DNA of 64,000 bases, taken from the NCBI RefSeq assembly GCF_964340395.1, contig NC_135551.1:32172455-32236454 (forward strand), given 5' to 3'. How positions within the stretch are numbered: the stretch's first letter is position 1; each line of letters begins with the position of its first letter. Position numbers and translations under genes: made by a program. Shown piece after piece: positions 12,794 to 25,906 of the stretch. The notes below the pieces were generated by a model that saw only the letters and a list, made by a program, of their open reading frames with translations, had not been told where the DNA came from and ran no database searches. Origin of the DNA: Glandiceps talaboti (Eukaryota; Hemichordata; Enteropneusta; Spengelidae).

Positions 12794-13130
12794 AAAATTA
12801 GGGATTTAGGATTTGTTTCAAGGAAAGAAAATTAAACTCTGTGAATAGAAATTTTCCTCAGTAACTATGAAAGCAAGAGTTATGAACATTCATTCATTGT
12901 CAGTCTCACACAAAACAATTTGTTGTACAGGTTGGAGACAAACATTCACTAGACACTATTCCACTTTTTTATACTTTTATTACAAAAAAAGTAATTCCTC
13001 CTGTCACCCCATCCTTTCATTATTTGCACATTAATGATAAATGTACATTTACTAATCATAATCATCTTCATTAATTACTGGTTAATTAATTTCCTCTCTA
13101 ACAAATCGCTGTTGTCCAAACTGAATGATA
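12794..13130. other. Unannotated stretch
   Basis: AT-rich, no frame or repeat seen before the next array. Confidence 0.4.
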
Positions 13131-13508
13131 AATGATGTGAGTAGGTGTATCAACCCAGAAACTGAGTAATATCACAGTCAAATAAATGATGTGAGTAGGT
13201 GTATCAACACAGAAACTGAGTAATATCGCAGTCAAATAAATGATGTGAGTAGGTGTATCAACACAGAAACTGAGTAATATTGTAGTCAAATAAATGATGT
13301 GAGTAGGTGTATCAACACAGAAACTGAGTAATATTGCAGTCAAATAAATGATGTGAGTAGGTGTATCAACACAGAAACTGAGTAATATTGTAGTCAAATA
13401 AATGATGTGAGTAGGTGTATCAACACAGAAACTGAGTAATATTGTAGTCAAATAAATGATGTGAGTAGGTGTATCAACACAGAAACTGAGTAATATTGCA
13501 GTCAAATA
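13131..13508. repeat. 54 bp minisatellite, 7 copies
   Basis: Exact 54 bp steps start at 13131, 13185, 13239, 13293, 13347, 13401 and 13455. Units are almost identical (aatgatgtgagtaggtgtat core) and vary mainly at atatcacag, atattgcag and atattgtag. The 18-codon period gives an open minus-strand frame with repeating Cys-Val-Asp-Thr-Pro, judged not coding. Confidence 0.95.
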
Positions 13509-14155
13509 AGAAGTATACAAATAATGATTTATGATTTGTTAGATGGAAAAAATAATAAAGTACATCATGGTTATAAAATTTCAATTAATTAACTCAGGGG
13601 ACCTATGGTTCATTGACTTTCTCTATTCCAATTAATACATTCTCATACTATCCCCTTAATTGGTATACAAATCTTGCATGTATTATGAGACGTGGCATAA
13701 TTAACCAGTAGTATGAAACCTTGCAAGATTTTTTGTTTTACTATTCATTATTCTTTTCAAATTTCTCTTTAATGTAGAATGTGCCTTGGAAATAAACACT
13801 TTAAACTTTAGCTGTTACTTTGTTCAAGAAAAACTTCAATATATTCTCACTTACAAATCTGGGTTCACGTACTAATTTTTGAATTATTTCAAAATGATAA
13901 AAATGTTGTCATTTTAAAATTCACTATGGCCTCTGAATATTATTACGCTAACTCTTTTGGGGAAAGGACTGACAATTTCCTTGAAAGCAAAACCAGTGAA
14001 CCTCCAAATTTCTGTCATACCTTCAAAAGGACCAGAAACAAGCTTTCATTTGGCAAAGTTTGGTCAGAATTGAAAAATTTTGATTTCAGGGAATGGGTGC
14101 GGACCAAAAAATCAATTTGACTGAATTTATTGTACCATATTATGGGTACAACTAC
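13509..14155. other. Unannotated stretch
   Basis: A 64-codon plus frame at 13926-14120 has ordinary codon use but no recognisable product. No promoter or splice context supports it. Confidence 0.4.
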
Positions 14156-14290
14156 ACAAATAAGTTTCTCACTTCAAGATGTACAAATAAGTTTCTCACT
14201 TCAAGATGTACAAATAAGTTTCTCACTTCAAGATGTACAAATAAGTTTCTCACTTCAAGATGTACAAATAAGTTTCTCACTTCAAGATGT
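14156..14290. repeat. 27 bp minisatellite, 5 identical copies
   Basis: Five copies of a unit containing aataagtttctcacttcaag start at 14156, 14183, 14210, 14237 and 14264. They look identical, which suggests very recent expansion or homogenisation. The 9-codon period leaves two plus frames open. Confidence 0.95.
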
Positions 14291-15141
14291 ACAATATAAC
14301 AAGCAAGTCATTATATTTAACAAACTATTGTCAAAAAATTCCAGTTACAGCCAGTACAGCTTTAATGTGTCCTTTTACAAATATGCAATATGAAAAAACA
14401 TGTTGTAATGTAGATGTCTATAGGGTTGATGTTGAGGCAAATAGCAAAGGTGACAGACTAGTGTGAGCCAATAGATATCTGATATATAAAAACACATATC
14501 AGATAAAAATCTTACTCAAACAACTCCTTTAAAATTCAACATCCTCTGGAGATAGTACATCTCTTTTTTTGTGCTATCACAGCGATGTTATTCTATTATC
14601 CTATCTATCCCCATCTCAGCATGGTGTGTCTGTCAAGCTCTATGGTTATAGCGCCCTCAATTGGTGATATATGGAAAGGTGTACACTTTGGCAAGGGTTT
14701 TTATCCTGTTAAATGGAAGATTTACCATTGAAAACCAGTTTCTCAGAATTTTATGTAACAATATAGCAGAGTGTTGTTCTCAAAATCTACTCTGACTTGT
14801 CATGGATTCATTGTGAATCATGTTTTATGCAAAAAGAGATTTGGTCTCTGTACCAAACCTTGCATACAAAGTATCATATTGCAATTTTTAGAATATTTTT
14901 TTCTGGTACTTCTAAATGAGTTCATTCAATTAAACTCTTTACTGAACCTTTTCTCAGTCAAGTATTTTCCCATCATGGATTCTAAAACAAAATTCTTGTA
15001 TACTCATACATACACATGTAACTTATTAAATACCTCAGTTCTGATTAGGAATAAAATCTAGATGGGAAAAACAGTTGTTTAGTGCGAACTATGGAAAAAG
15101 GTGATCCAGAGAAAAAGAATGACCGTGATATGTAGTCCTTA
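14291..15141. other. Unannotated stretch with a small hairpin
   Basis: The pair atctgatatat and acatatcagat near 14476-14506 is a short hairpin. A 96-codon plus frame at 14771-15061 is not recognisable. Confidence 0.4.
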
Positions 15142-15480
15142 TGGTTCCAATGATAAGATAACGCATTATAATATGAAAACCGGAGAATTCCTGGCTCCAA
15201 TGATAACATAACACATACAACTTTTTAATATATATGAATTCCTGGCTCCAATGATAACATAACACATACAACTTATATATGAATTCCTGGCTCCAATGAT
15301 AACATAACACATACAACTTATATATGAATTCCTGGCTCCAATGATATAACATACCACATACAACTTATATAAGAATTCCTGGCTCCAATGATATAACATA
15401 CCACATACAACTTACATGTATATATGAATTCCTGGCTCCAATGATAACATAACACATACAACTTATATAAGAATTCCTGG
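15142..15480. repeat. 45 bp minisatellite, about 7 copies, each with an EcoRI-type site
   Basis: gaattcctggctccaatgat recurs at 15185, 15236, 15281, 15326 and 15373, then 15426; a truncated unit begins at 15471. A diverged partial unit precedes them. Steps of 45-53 bp reflect small insertions in the acttatatat linker. Three minus frames stay open through the array. Confidence 0.93.
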
Positions 15481-15889
15481 CCTTTATAAATTTGGATAGG
15501 AAGCAGAGCAATCATGAATACACATTTCATTTCCTAATAAAAATGGGTCAGAAATTGTCAAACATGCTAGTTTCTATATTTGAACATAATGTGTATTAGG
15601 GCAATCATTTACAGGTCACAGAACAGATTTGAGAATTACACAAGCTTGAATGTAAAATGACAAAAACAACAGACATGGCACCATAAGGAATTTTATAAAA
15701 ACACTGAAATGTAAACACTGTTGGATTGATTTGTAGGAAGAGAGAATTAGATTGATATTGAATGAGTAAAAATTGAAAGTAGGTCGGATGATTGATCCTC
15801 ATATCATTTCAACTTCTTTATCTGTAGTATATAAATGTGGAATTTGATCCTGTTATTATTTATTCATAACTAAACCATTTGGAATATTG
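15481..15889. other. Unannotated stretch
   Basis: No repeat seen. The 65-codon minus frame at 15605-15802 is not recognisable. Confidence 0.4.
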
Positions 15890-15990
15890 CTCAATACAGT
15901 TATGCATGGATATATAGCTTTCATCATTGCGGCACATAACACTCAATACAGTTATGTACCATATAGAGCTTTTATCATTGCGGCATATAG
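15890..15990. repeat. Tandem duplication, about 52 bp x2
   Basis: Both copies begin ctcaatacagttatg and end tcattgcggca. They are diverged, so older than the neighbouring duplications. Confidence 0.8.
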
Positions 15991-16164
15991 TTAGTACCCA
16001 GTCATGCATGGATAGAAACCACAGAGACACTGAGACAGTTGGTAGCTCCTGTTTGCTATCATGTTCATGCGTATAATAAACATATCTCAGCATGATTTTG
16101 TAGACTTCAGTTTAGTCTGTTTGACAGTTACCAACAGTTTGTACTTGAGTATAGTTTTGTATCA

Positions 16165-16204
16165 TACCACCTATAACTATTAATTACCACCTATAACTAT
16201 TAAT
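16165..16204. repeat. 20 bp x2 direct repeat
   Basis: Two perfect head-to-tail copies of taccacctataactattaat. Confidence 0.9.
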
Positions 16205-16464
16205 TGCTGATGATAAAACCCCAGTGTTTTTCATCCATACTATTTTGACTTCTGTCTTTTAAGGGGCACGGTCAAGTTCTGCATGTTTTTTCTATGTTTA
16301 TCATTGTTTCAGTTGAAGTACAATTGTATTAGTTAATAATAACAACATATTAATTCAAGATGCACTCACACATCATGAAAATAATGGAGTACATTGTTTT
16401 TATGCCAGATGTGTTTCTTGTAAGTGGGGAGCTGGGGAAGAATTGGGGCCATGGAAAAAATTGA

Positions 16465-16611
16465 GGGGGGGGGGGGGGGGGGGAGTTGGTAGGCGTGAAA
16501 TTCTGATGGTCTGAAAGAGGGGGCCCCAAAATATTTTGCTCAATATTTGAACCAAATTAAACCTGTGACATTTTGTTTGAGCAAAATACTCACCCCCCCC
16601 CCCCCCCCCCC
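16465..16611. repeat. G19 ... C19 inverted homopolymer pair with inner stem
   Basis: A run of 19 G (16465-16483) and one of 19 C (16593-16611) flank an inner inverted repeat. In it, aatattttgctcaa at 16530 pairs with ttgagcaaaatact at 16577 (one mismatch). On either strand the two runs can pair with each other, or the G run could form a quadruplex. Confidence 0.8.
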
Positions 16612-19600
16612 AGTACATTCTGGACCCCAGCCCTAAATTAATCCCTGTATGACCATCGTGGGCACCTTGTACCTTCAGTTTTGTTTATACATGGTATGCA
16701 ATGATGTAGTCATGGCAAGTTGGTACATATATATATATTTTCATGCTCCACATTACTTTCTAACACGTTGTACCCCACAAAAGAGACTTGGAGAATTTTT
16801 AATGTAAAAGTTTGCAGTGTCTATATCAAACCCTTACTATTATCTTTACCATTTTGTCTTGCAATCTACATTCTCAGATTGCAGACTTTGAGGTGAGTAA
16901 TTGTATTACCAATTTTCTTGGAGATATCAACAGAAGATGGGTTTGTGTCATGACTCACACTTTATAAAGACCCCAATCTTGCAAAGTAATAAAAAAGTGA
17001 AAGTGGCATAGCTGTGATGGAGCAAAGGCTGCATTTAGATTAGATCATTTTGGCCGAGTTGTCAATTGTAGACCCTAAAAATGACAGGTATATCCCAATA
17101 TGATGGATGACTTCAAAGGAGAAATAATGATTCTTAGTTTGATACATGTATGTATACATATTCCATTCATCAATCCACTTAGTACAACTATGCATCTCAT
17201 TATTTTCAGACAAGTCATAATTGGTAGGATTTTGTCCCCTTGAAGCTTAAATTCAGCTTTGTCTTTGCAAAACTAAATTAATATGAGCAACAAGACTGTT
17301 TGGTGGTTACTTTGTTTCAAATTTAGATATACTTTTCTGGCCAACACTTCAGTAAAGCAATCATCTCTCAACTGTGCGTAAAAGACTGAATAAGACAACA
17401 ACAAAAGCTAACTATAGCAAAGCTACTTTCTGTATGCAAATATGGGAATAGATAAGTTTAATATTATTTGAAATTTTCTCTTCTTTCCCTCTTTTACTTG
17501 CAGTAAAACATCTAGTAATTTACATATAACAAGTCAGTATAAAAATTTACTAGAGAAAGGTAAATACAGTGGAGTAAAGTAAATGAAAACAAACAGTGAC
17601 TGTAATTTGATAAATTGCAACTTCTAGTGGGTTGACTTAGAGTAAAATCAATCTATATCACAATAGTGCTTTACTTAGGGTGATTTTAATATCAAATCAT
17701 ATAAACAATTATTACTCTGGTAATCAAGGCTTTGGTTTGCTTTAAGATAGACACAATCTAGTAAAACTATTGTCACATGCTATACAATAGTGATAAGCTA
17801 TTGAATGGATGCCAGTTTAATCAAAGTCTCAGTAGGGTGGCTCTCTGAAAGCTAGTTGCATAAATTTGCAATGTACTGTTTTTGTACTTCCAATGTTTAC
17901 ACTATCAGTCTATCTTGATCACAGGATGATTAGATTTGCACATCAGAGGAACTGCTATCACCCACTTGTGCAATCTACCACAGTGAACAACAATAGTCAA
18001 TATGGTTTCGTTTGCGTTTTCTTAGAAATGGAAGCCTCAAATACTAGAGTCATAAGTCCAGCTTCATCAGGAACTTCAAGACACAAATGTGCAACACTAA
18101 CAACAAACACTACAACATTTGCTCACAAAAAATTAAAATAGATACAATAATAAAAGAACAAATAAAGAAGCACTCATCAAAACTATATTTTCGGATCCAG
18201 TGTTAAACTGTCTTTACATTTCATTGGTTTATGGTTGTCACATACTCTTGTAGAGAATCAAAAACATTTTCAATTATTTCACTATAACAGCTGATGATAC
18301 ATGCAGTGAGTTGTTAGAACCTCTTCAATTCTGTTGCACATTTGATGCACCTGGTGATATGTGCCTGCAAGGATTGCGAGCAGTGGTTCAGCTCAGCTAC
18401 ATGTCTATTAGGGATATGACTTCTTATAGCTCCAGGCTTGTATCTCATGTATAATGATTGTCTGTTTGACAGTAGCTATCCTTTAAATTTCATCTATTCA
18501 AACTTTAAACTGTGTAAGCACCAATCAAATAAATTGTGCTTCTTTTCTGTATAAATTAAATAGATAAATAATAATATAATTTTTTAGTATTATTATTATT
18601 ATAAGTTATTAAATCGAGGGTAATTTCTAATCTGAACATGTTAATATACTGTACATGTACTCACTTTTATTTCTGCAAATTTCTGTTATCTATATAATGT
18701 AAAATGAAACAATAATGTTGTTTGTTTACTAATAAAATAGGTAAACAATGGAATTCTCCAATCTGAATATGTAAATATCTGTTTAATTTATTTTAATATA
18801 TTGTCAATTCTTGAGTTTGTCAAATTTCTAATTCTTTCATTTAATTTCTGAAAATATTGATCAATTATAAATGCTATTATGTTTATGTCATGTGGTGACA
18901 TTTTGGTTTGACATAAGTTAACCATTAATACTCAAAATGCTACCATTTGGGCATATATTGTAGATATTATAGATGCCTAAAGTACTACAAGTTTCAGCAC
19001 AGCACAACCTGTAAGTACCCTCTCAATCTGGAGGCTCCATCCATCTCTGATATTTACAAAATATACCTATAGGGCTTTGGTGTTTGCCATTTTCAGTTTG
19101 TAAATTGTATTTAGTTTTACTGGCTTTACATAGTATTAAAGACCAAGTATCCTTTTTAGGATGATACTACAATGAGTAGAGCAATATGCTAAATGGAACA
19201 AACAAACAAACAAACACACAAACAAACATAACATATATGTATGCATATTCTTAATCTGAAATAAACATAACTAGAATATTCAGAATTAATACTGCCTTGA
19301 TTTAATACACAATAATTCAACCTTTGAGTTTCCAGATACAAACAATTAAGTTACACTAATTATTAATGAATCACCTTCTCATAAAATCAGTCTATAAATT
19401 AACTAATTGGTCAACTACTAAATGTAACTATAAAATGGATCATAAAGTTTATGAGATAGCATATACTAACAACACTGAATTGATTTATCTATCACAGACA
19501 CCACCCATTTACATGAAGAGATCAAATTTATGCCTGTAGTAGTTGCCTGATGAGAATATCATTATCAATTTGACAAAATTTAGGTATTATAATTACTCTA

Positions 19601-20092
19601 TAGACATAGAAGGAGAGATTATGCTTACTTATTTACATCATTATACATGTATCCAGCAATCATTAATAATCAAAGACACAGCCATATTGATGTCATTTGC
19701 TAGTTTTAGAAGGTCAGTATTCTGAATATTACTATTAAGTAGCTCATTTGCATATTATGGTCAGATTATTTCTTTAGTACATCAGAATCTCATGATTTTT
19801 TGTTTGTTTTCTGTCATTGATTTCTATCATCAGTTGAGCTTCAGTTCTGTTTTCTTATTTCATCAAAGGTGCATTCTTTCACACTAAAACTCACTGGGGA
19901 GATTTAATTAAGGACACACTATGACAAGTTTATGTGCATAAACTTAAAACTAAGTCAAGTTGTTTTATGATAAAACATGACAATTATTGGCAAGGAAAAG
20001 TGCTCTAAACACACACAAAACACAATAGTGGAATTCTGTTTAAAAGTGCTAAAATACTTCCTGCTATAGGTGCAAGTGACAAACAATTGCAT
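16612..20092. other. Long AT-rich stretch, no gene seen
   Basis: Contains an unrecognised 91-codon plus frame at 17866-18141 and a short ATT-rich patch near 18590. No inverted repeat, tandem array or RNA gene was noticed, apart from the (AAAC)n tract listed separately. Confidence 0.45.
19199..19228. repeat. (AAAC)n microsatellite
   Basis: About seven caaa/aaac tetranucleotides with one cacac interruption. Confidence 0.85.
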
Positions 20093-20569
20093 ACACTAGA
20101 GAAAGACAGTGTACAACCACTAAAATGTCTCCTGATGATGACAGTATCTACACTAGAGAAAGACAGTGTACAACCACTGAAATGTCTCCTGATTGTTGTA
20201 GTAAATCTGCACTAGAGGAGAAAGACCGTGTACAACCACTGAAATGTCTCCTGATGGTTACAGTAAATCTACACTAGAGAAAGACAGTGTACAACCACTG
20301 AAATGTCTCCTGATTGTTGTAGTAAATCTACACTAGAGGAGAAAGACCGTGTACAACCACTGAAATGTCTCCTGATGGTTACTGTAAATCTACACTAGAG
20401 AAAGACCATGTACAACCACTGAAATGTCTCCTGATTGTTGTAGTAAATCTACACTAGAGAAAGACCGTGTACAACCACTGAAATGTCTCCTGATGGTTAC
20501 AGTAAATCTACACTAGAAAAAGACTGTACAACCACTGAAATGTCTCCTGATTGTTACAGTAAATCTCTC
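20093..20569. repeat. 60 bp minisatellite, 8 copies, dimeric organisation
   Basis: gtctcctgat occurs at 20127, 20186, 20248, 20307, 20369, 20429, 20485 and 20542. Copies 2, 4 and 6 continue with tgttgtagtaaatct; copies 3, 5 and 7 continue with ggttacagtaaatct or a close variant. The repeat therefore expands as a ~121 bp dimer. The variant gaggagaaagaccg, with 3 extra bases, starts copies 3 and 5. Confidence 0.93.
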
Positions 20570-21831
20570 AGACAGCTGTGACAGTGGAACATGCAATATA
20601 AATGATAGTCCTCCGGGGAATCTATCGATCTTTCACATGTGTGATTCATATCTTGTGAAGACACTTTTAGTATTCATTCATACCCTAGTTCCTTCATTAA
20701 GTCTTGATATTACAAATATATTCGTGTCACATTTCTTTGTTATATATATTTCACTTTTGATTGATCATGTCAATTTTACCATATTTCTCTGTGATGTACC
20801 GATTTGCTGCAATTTGTTGCTGACTACTTTGAGAGATTACGTATGCATAACCTTTTCTATTAGTCAGTTGACACAATAGGCGAGTTATTTTCTCAGTGCA
20901 AGACTACCAGATGCAGGTTTTTTCTGTTATGTTAAGTGACATTTATTCCTAGGAACTGTTTGTCCTCAGTTCCTCTGTAGTTATGTAGAGTCATGCTTGA
21001 TCATGTATAACATACTAACAAATGTAAAAACTTCAAATTTCAAGCCTGATTCAATGAAGCACTGAACAAGTTATACATTTATACTGATCAACATGTATAA
21101 ATGGACTTCAAGATCTGTACATGTGTGTACCAACATGTTAAATAGAACGATAATATTCAAAGTTTTGTATGAAAAATTTACTTTCATTAATGCTAGCTTA
21201 AGTTAAAATACAGACATTGCCAAAATGAATATGTACAGTATGGGAATTATTAGCTAGAAACTAAGCGTTATCCATGGACTACATTCATGGGAATGGGGTA
21301 GGGAGAGGTATGTTCCAGTATGATTATCAAAACAAAAGTCAACTTAAGTTTAATTACAATTTCTAGGGGCACACGACTACCAACATTCTTCTTAATATAG
21401 AAGATGTTTTTAATTCAGTTATACATTGTATGACTGGTGATATGTACTTTTTACTTCCCATCATTAACATGATGCAGAAAATTAGTTTCATGGATAGCAT
21501 TATCCCTCACAAGTCACATGCATCCCACTCACTTCAGTATCTACGATGGATAATATACGCCCCATGGAGTTTAGAAAGTTTGAAAGGTTGTTGTGTTGCT
21601 ATAGGTCTGTGCCATAGGTAATAACTATAAAGTGCTTTGAGCACAGTCGGGAAAAGGGACATTGTAAAAAGTAAACATTGTTATTATATTATTACAGTTA
21701 CTATTGTTTTACAAAAGACAAATAAAATCACTCAAAATATATTAATTAATTGATTTGAAAATGAAATCCTAGTAGCCTATAATCAAATGAGCAAGTTTAC
21801 GGAACATTGAATAATAGCACCAATGGTGTTG
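20570..21831. other. Unannotated stretch
   Basis: An 80-codon hydrophobic plus frame at 20637-20879 is not recognisable; its composition follows the T-rich strand. No repeats seen. Confidence 0.4.
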
Positions 21832-21967
21832 TAGCACAACTGTACAGTTTATTAAAAATGTTTATCTACATGTTGATCCATGCTAGGTATAGGTGTTCAT
21901 TTGTTGAATTACTATCCAGTTGCTTATCCAACCCAGTTGTTATCTTTGCAATATTAGCAATCAACTG

Positions 21968-22565
21968 GCTGTTGCTATGGTTTGGTCATGTTGCTAGACA
22001 TATTTTCATACATTTTTTGAATATTTGTTCATTTGACTATGAACCCCTGATGTCATCTTTGCAATATTCCTGATCATTTGGCTGTTACTATGGGTGTGGT
22101 CTTGTTGCTAGGCATATTTGCATACATTTTTTGAATATTTATTCATTTGTCTATTAATCCATGTTGTTATCTTTGCAATATATATGTGATCATTTGGCTG
22201 TTGCTAAGGGTATGGTCTTGTTGCTAGGCACACTTACATCCATTTTGAATGTTTATTCATTTGTCCACTAATTCCTGTTATCTTTGCAATTTGCGTGATC
22301 GTTTAGCTGTTACTATGGGTGTGGTCTTGTTGCTAGGCAAATTTACATACATTTTTTTAATGTTTATTCATTTGTCTATTAGTCCCTCTTGATATCTTTG
22401 TGAAACTATTTGGTTGTTGTTATGGATGTGGTCATGGTTGCTAGGGATATTTGCATACATTTTTTGAAGGTTTACTCACTTGCTTACCAGATGTTATTTG
22501 ACCAAATATACTGCCATTTGGTTTTTGCTATGGGTGTGGTGGTCATGGTTGCTAGAGCCAATTGT
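21968..22565 (+). repeat. Internal ~110 bp sub-repeats of the TIR element, about 6 units
   Basis: Each unit carries gctgttgctatgggtgtggt, then ttgttgctaggcatatttgc and a ttttttgaat...ttattcatttg linker. Units begin near 21968, 22080, 22196, 22303, 22410 and 22518. The matching region of the copy at 28.5 kb has only about three. Confidence 0.88.
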
Positions 22566-23083
22566 GACAAAATATTTGGAAGAAAATCTGCAGTATGACA
22601 CTTCTAGATACATGTACATTTCCCCAAGTTTCAGTCCCATTGACCAAGTACTTTTTGAGATATAAATTGTTGACCAAAATTCACATTCTTATCTAATTTG
22701 CATATAACTGATGAGATCATTATATGTTTAATATTTCTTCATCTATAGACCCATAGATATATCCCCACTAAACTTCAGCCGAATATGCCGAGTAGGTTTG
22801 GAATTAAAGATTTTTGACCAAAAAGACACATTTTAGCCCTAATTTGCATATTATTGATAGAATCATCATGTCATGAACAAATCTTAATTCACTCTCCGCT
22901 AAGAACGTTCCCACCAAATTTCAGGCCAATTAAGTTTTTTGACCAAAAATCACATTTTTTTACCCAAGATGCACATCTCTGATGCGATCATTTTGATTTG
23001 AACCATTTCCAAACTAGACACTCAAAGTAACATGGCTACAAAATATCAAAGCAATCAGTCCAGCAGTTTTTTATTTTAAGAGG

Positions 23084-23096
<13 letters not shown>

Positions 23097-23147
<51 letters not shown>
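23097..23147. repeat. (AC)n microsatellite inside the TIR element
   Basis: 51 bp of pure AC in the 3' part of the element, about 55 bp before its right TIR. The block is in the same place in the second copy. Confidence 0.97.
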
Positions 23148-23148
<1 letters not shown>

Positions 23149-23213
23149 CTAGAGACATACTTATTTGTAGTGATACCTACAGCACTACTACCTTTATCAG
23201 TTCAGTTGTGCTA

Positions 23214-25801
23214 AAATCTACTGAGAATATAACATTTAGACCATGTGTGCTACTCAATGCATGGTCATGTTGATAGCAGTTCATATGTATGTCATACAGT
23301 ACACTACACAGGAAGTAAGTTGTTGAGATATTTCAATTTCAAACAATTTTGCTTGAAATTTCATAAGTATGCCAGCCTGGCGTCACATGTCATTATATTA
23401 CAACAAAGTATTGCTATTTTTCCAATTCTCATTTTGATCTAGGTGGGAAATGTTTGTTACATTAGGATCTTGTCATAACTCATGCCAGGACCCCTTATGT
23501 ATGTCATGTAAATGTGTTTATTTCTTTTGTGTGAATGGATAACACTATTGGGAATTCTATCTCAATGAATCATAACATTTAAAGTTGAGGAGTTCACTAA
23601 ATACAACAATTCTGGTTGATAATAAATTCAGAATTTGTCAGTTTTTGTAACAAAAGATCACTAAGGCATTGATGACCACTGAAGTTCAATTTTGAATTTT
23701 GAGTGTGTCTGTAACAATAGATGATTGAAGTATACATACATGTAACTCTGAGTTCTGTCATTATGATATCTTGATACACAAACCTGAATAAGTTCTACTA
23801 CTCTCTCAAAACTTAAATTCATTGGACACACAATTACTTTTCTAAAAGCTTTCCAAATGATGCCCTGAATATTTTACTAGAAATGAACACTGATTTTGTA
23901 TGTACATTCAGAGACACTGCGTGCAGGTCATGTTTCTGACTTCATTTGTAGTTTTGTAGTATGTTGTACTCTCTGACAATATAATTTGACATCATGATAA
24001 ATGAGACCTTTGGGAGTGGCTGTCGTGACCGTTTTCCATTTATGAACCGATGTGAGAACAAAAGAAACAAAGTTATGCTAAATATCAAGGATGTCGTCAG
24101 GTGATGGTTTGACCTGATTCATCATGTACAACCATGTCATACATATTCTGATTTCAAATTTTGAGAGTGATTGTGATCATGCAACTCTTCAGTGCATTGG
24201 CTCTGTACAACTTTAAACACAAACATTATAAACATACAAATTGTTTGCACTGGGTAAATTTGGTGACCAATTACATGATGTATACTAAAAACTGAATATT
24301 TTATTTGGAATTAAGTCAGAGATGTCAAGTAGATGAAATATTAGATGGCATATTTATAATTTTCATTAGGCATTACAGTATTCTTCCTAACTTCTAAAAT
24401 TTACTGTCAAAGAAGAATGCATTAGATATCAGGTATCAGTTTGCAAACTTGTAGTGTAAGCACAATAAAACAGAATGAAAATATGGAATACTTGACAATG
24501 TACATCTACATAGTACATGATTCAATACTATTGGCAAATACCAGTGATAAACAGACAATAGATTGTTTCAGTATTTGACTTAAACAAAAAAATGCACTAA
24601 ATTTCTTCTTTCTTTTTTGAAAATAAATTCTAACTTTTACAACTTTACGCTGCCATGTATGTCACTAAGCAAAATGAAAAAAATACTGTTTTTAAATATT
24701 TTTTTACAGTGATTTCTTTAAATCCAACATTTTGATGTCAATACACAAATAAGGAGTATATGTACGATATGAGTTTAAAATTAAGTTATAAGGAACTAAA
24801 AATTGATGAAGAAAAAAGACAAGAATTTTGGAGGGAAAGTATCAGACTACACAATGAACACTTTGTGCTCAATGTGGAGAACAATGGTAAACATTAGAAG
24901 TAGAATTGTGATGATAATAAGGTTTGATGAGAACAATTCATTCAGTCCCAGGGGTTTCACACCACTCACGCAGAATCACCTTACTATCAGTGGATTTCAT
25001 TTGAAATGATTGCAGTGACCAATTTAACGGGCAATAAAACGGGACTACATTTTATAAATGATGATTTACAACTCGCGACTTGCATGATACATGGTATATT
25101 CAGAATGGGAATGTCTTTGGTTACGGAAGAGGCTGTCAAAAATTGTCACAAATTGACCCAACTACCACTGAAATTCTGTCATCATGGTTATCATCATACT
25201 AACACCACAATCCAAATAATTCAACTTTTCAAAGCATTTTTTTTGCTAAAGTTTGAGTCCCAAATAATATAGGCAGCAAATCTGGTAATACTTTATAAAT
25301 TGCAATATTTTGTGTCATAATTTCAGTGAAGTAAAATCTTGACAGTCTCTGGCAGATTTGACCTATTTAGCATTTACCATGCACTTACTATATGTATCCT
25401 AACACTGTTTCTCATACATTACTTGAAATTGTTATATTGTTACTAGTTGAATAAGAAAATGAAGTGAGTCTAGCCTTTTCCACAAAGAAAGCAGGGTCAC
25501 TCTTAGATATGACATGGAGCGTGTCGAGCTAGCCTGTTCCATAAGGAGAACAGGGTTATTTACTCTTTCATTAAACAATGAAAGTGTAACAGTACACCAT
25601 CACAGAATGTAGCCTAACATATTACATTACATTTCATAAAATTTCACAGGTGGTTGATTTATCATACATTCTGAGGTCATTTCATAACAAATCCATCATT
25701 CTACACAATGTGCTACCATATGAACTTCTTTTTGCAGTCATCTTTCTGAGAAGCCAGAGCTGAAGGTGTAGGTATCTTTTTACAGAGAGACCGGGTATGT
25801 T
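23214..25801. other. Long AT-rich stretch, no gene seen
   Basis: Two adjoining plus frames (24803-25009, 68 codons; 25006-25272, 88 codons) overlap by a few bases but show no recognisable motif. A diverged duplication of a (c/t)agcctnttcca ... cagggt motif lies at 25467-25500 and 25524-25557. Confidence 0.45.
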
Positions 25802-25844
25802 TGAAATATTCAGATTATGATGCTGAGTATCTCTGAATATTTCA
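25802..25844. repeat. 13 bp perfect hairpin
   Basis: tgaaatattcaga and its exact reverse complement tctgaatatttca are separated by 17 bases. Confidence 0.8.
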
Positions 25845-25906
25845 TAACCCTGTAGGAACAATTATTCTCGCTTCCTCATTGAAAAGGAAATTTAACCCAA
25901 ACTTAA

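Larger units (their letters stand above)
21832..23213 (+). mobile_element. TA-flanked TIR element, long copy (non-autonomous DNA transposon-like)
   Basis: The left end reads tagcacaactg at 21832-21842. The right end reads cagttgtgcta at 23203-23213, its exact reverse complement. If TA is the target duplication, the TIR is gcacaactg. From left to right the body holds a ~110 bp unit repeated about six times, then a second repeat of about 150 bp present about 2.5 times. Those carry ctaatttgcatat, cccac(c/t)aaatttcag and ttttgaccaaaaatcacatt. A (AC)n block and ~55 bp of unique DNA follow. It has no ORF of transposase size, so it is non-autonomous. A second copy lies at 28525-29510 in the same orientation. 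TA target sites suggest Tc1/mariner-type mobilisation, which is inference. Confidence 0.85.

Noticed and set aside
14474-14506. Hairpin as a microRNA precursor
   Set aside because: The stem is only about 11 bp and AT-rich, far shorter than a miRNA hairpin.
25006-25272. 88-codon plus ORF starting MIAVTNLTGNK
   Set aside because: Looks slightly more protein-like than most, but no motif is recognisable and no flanking exon signals were found.
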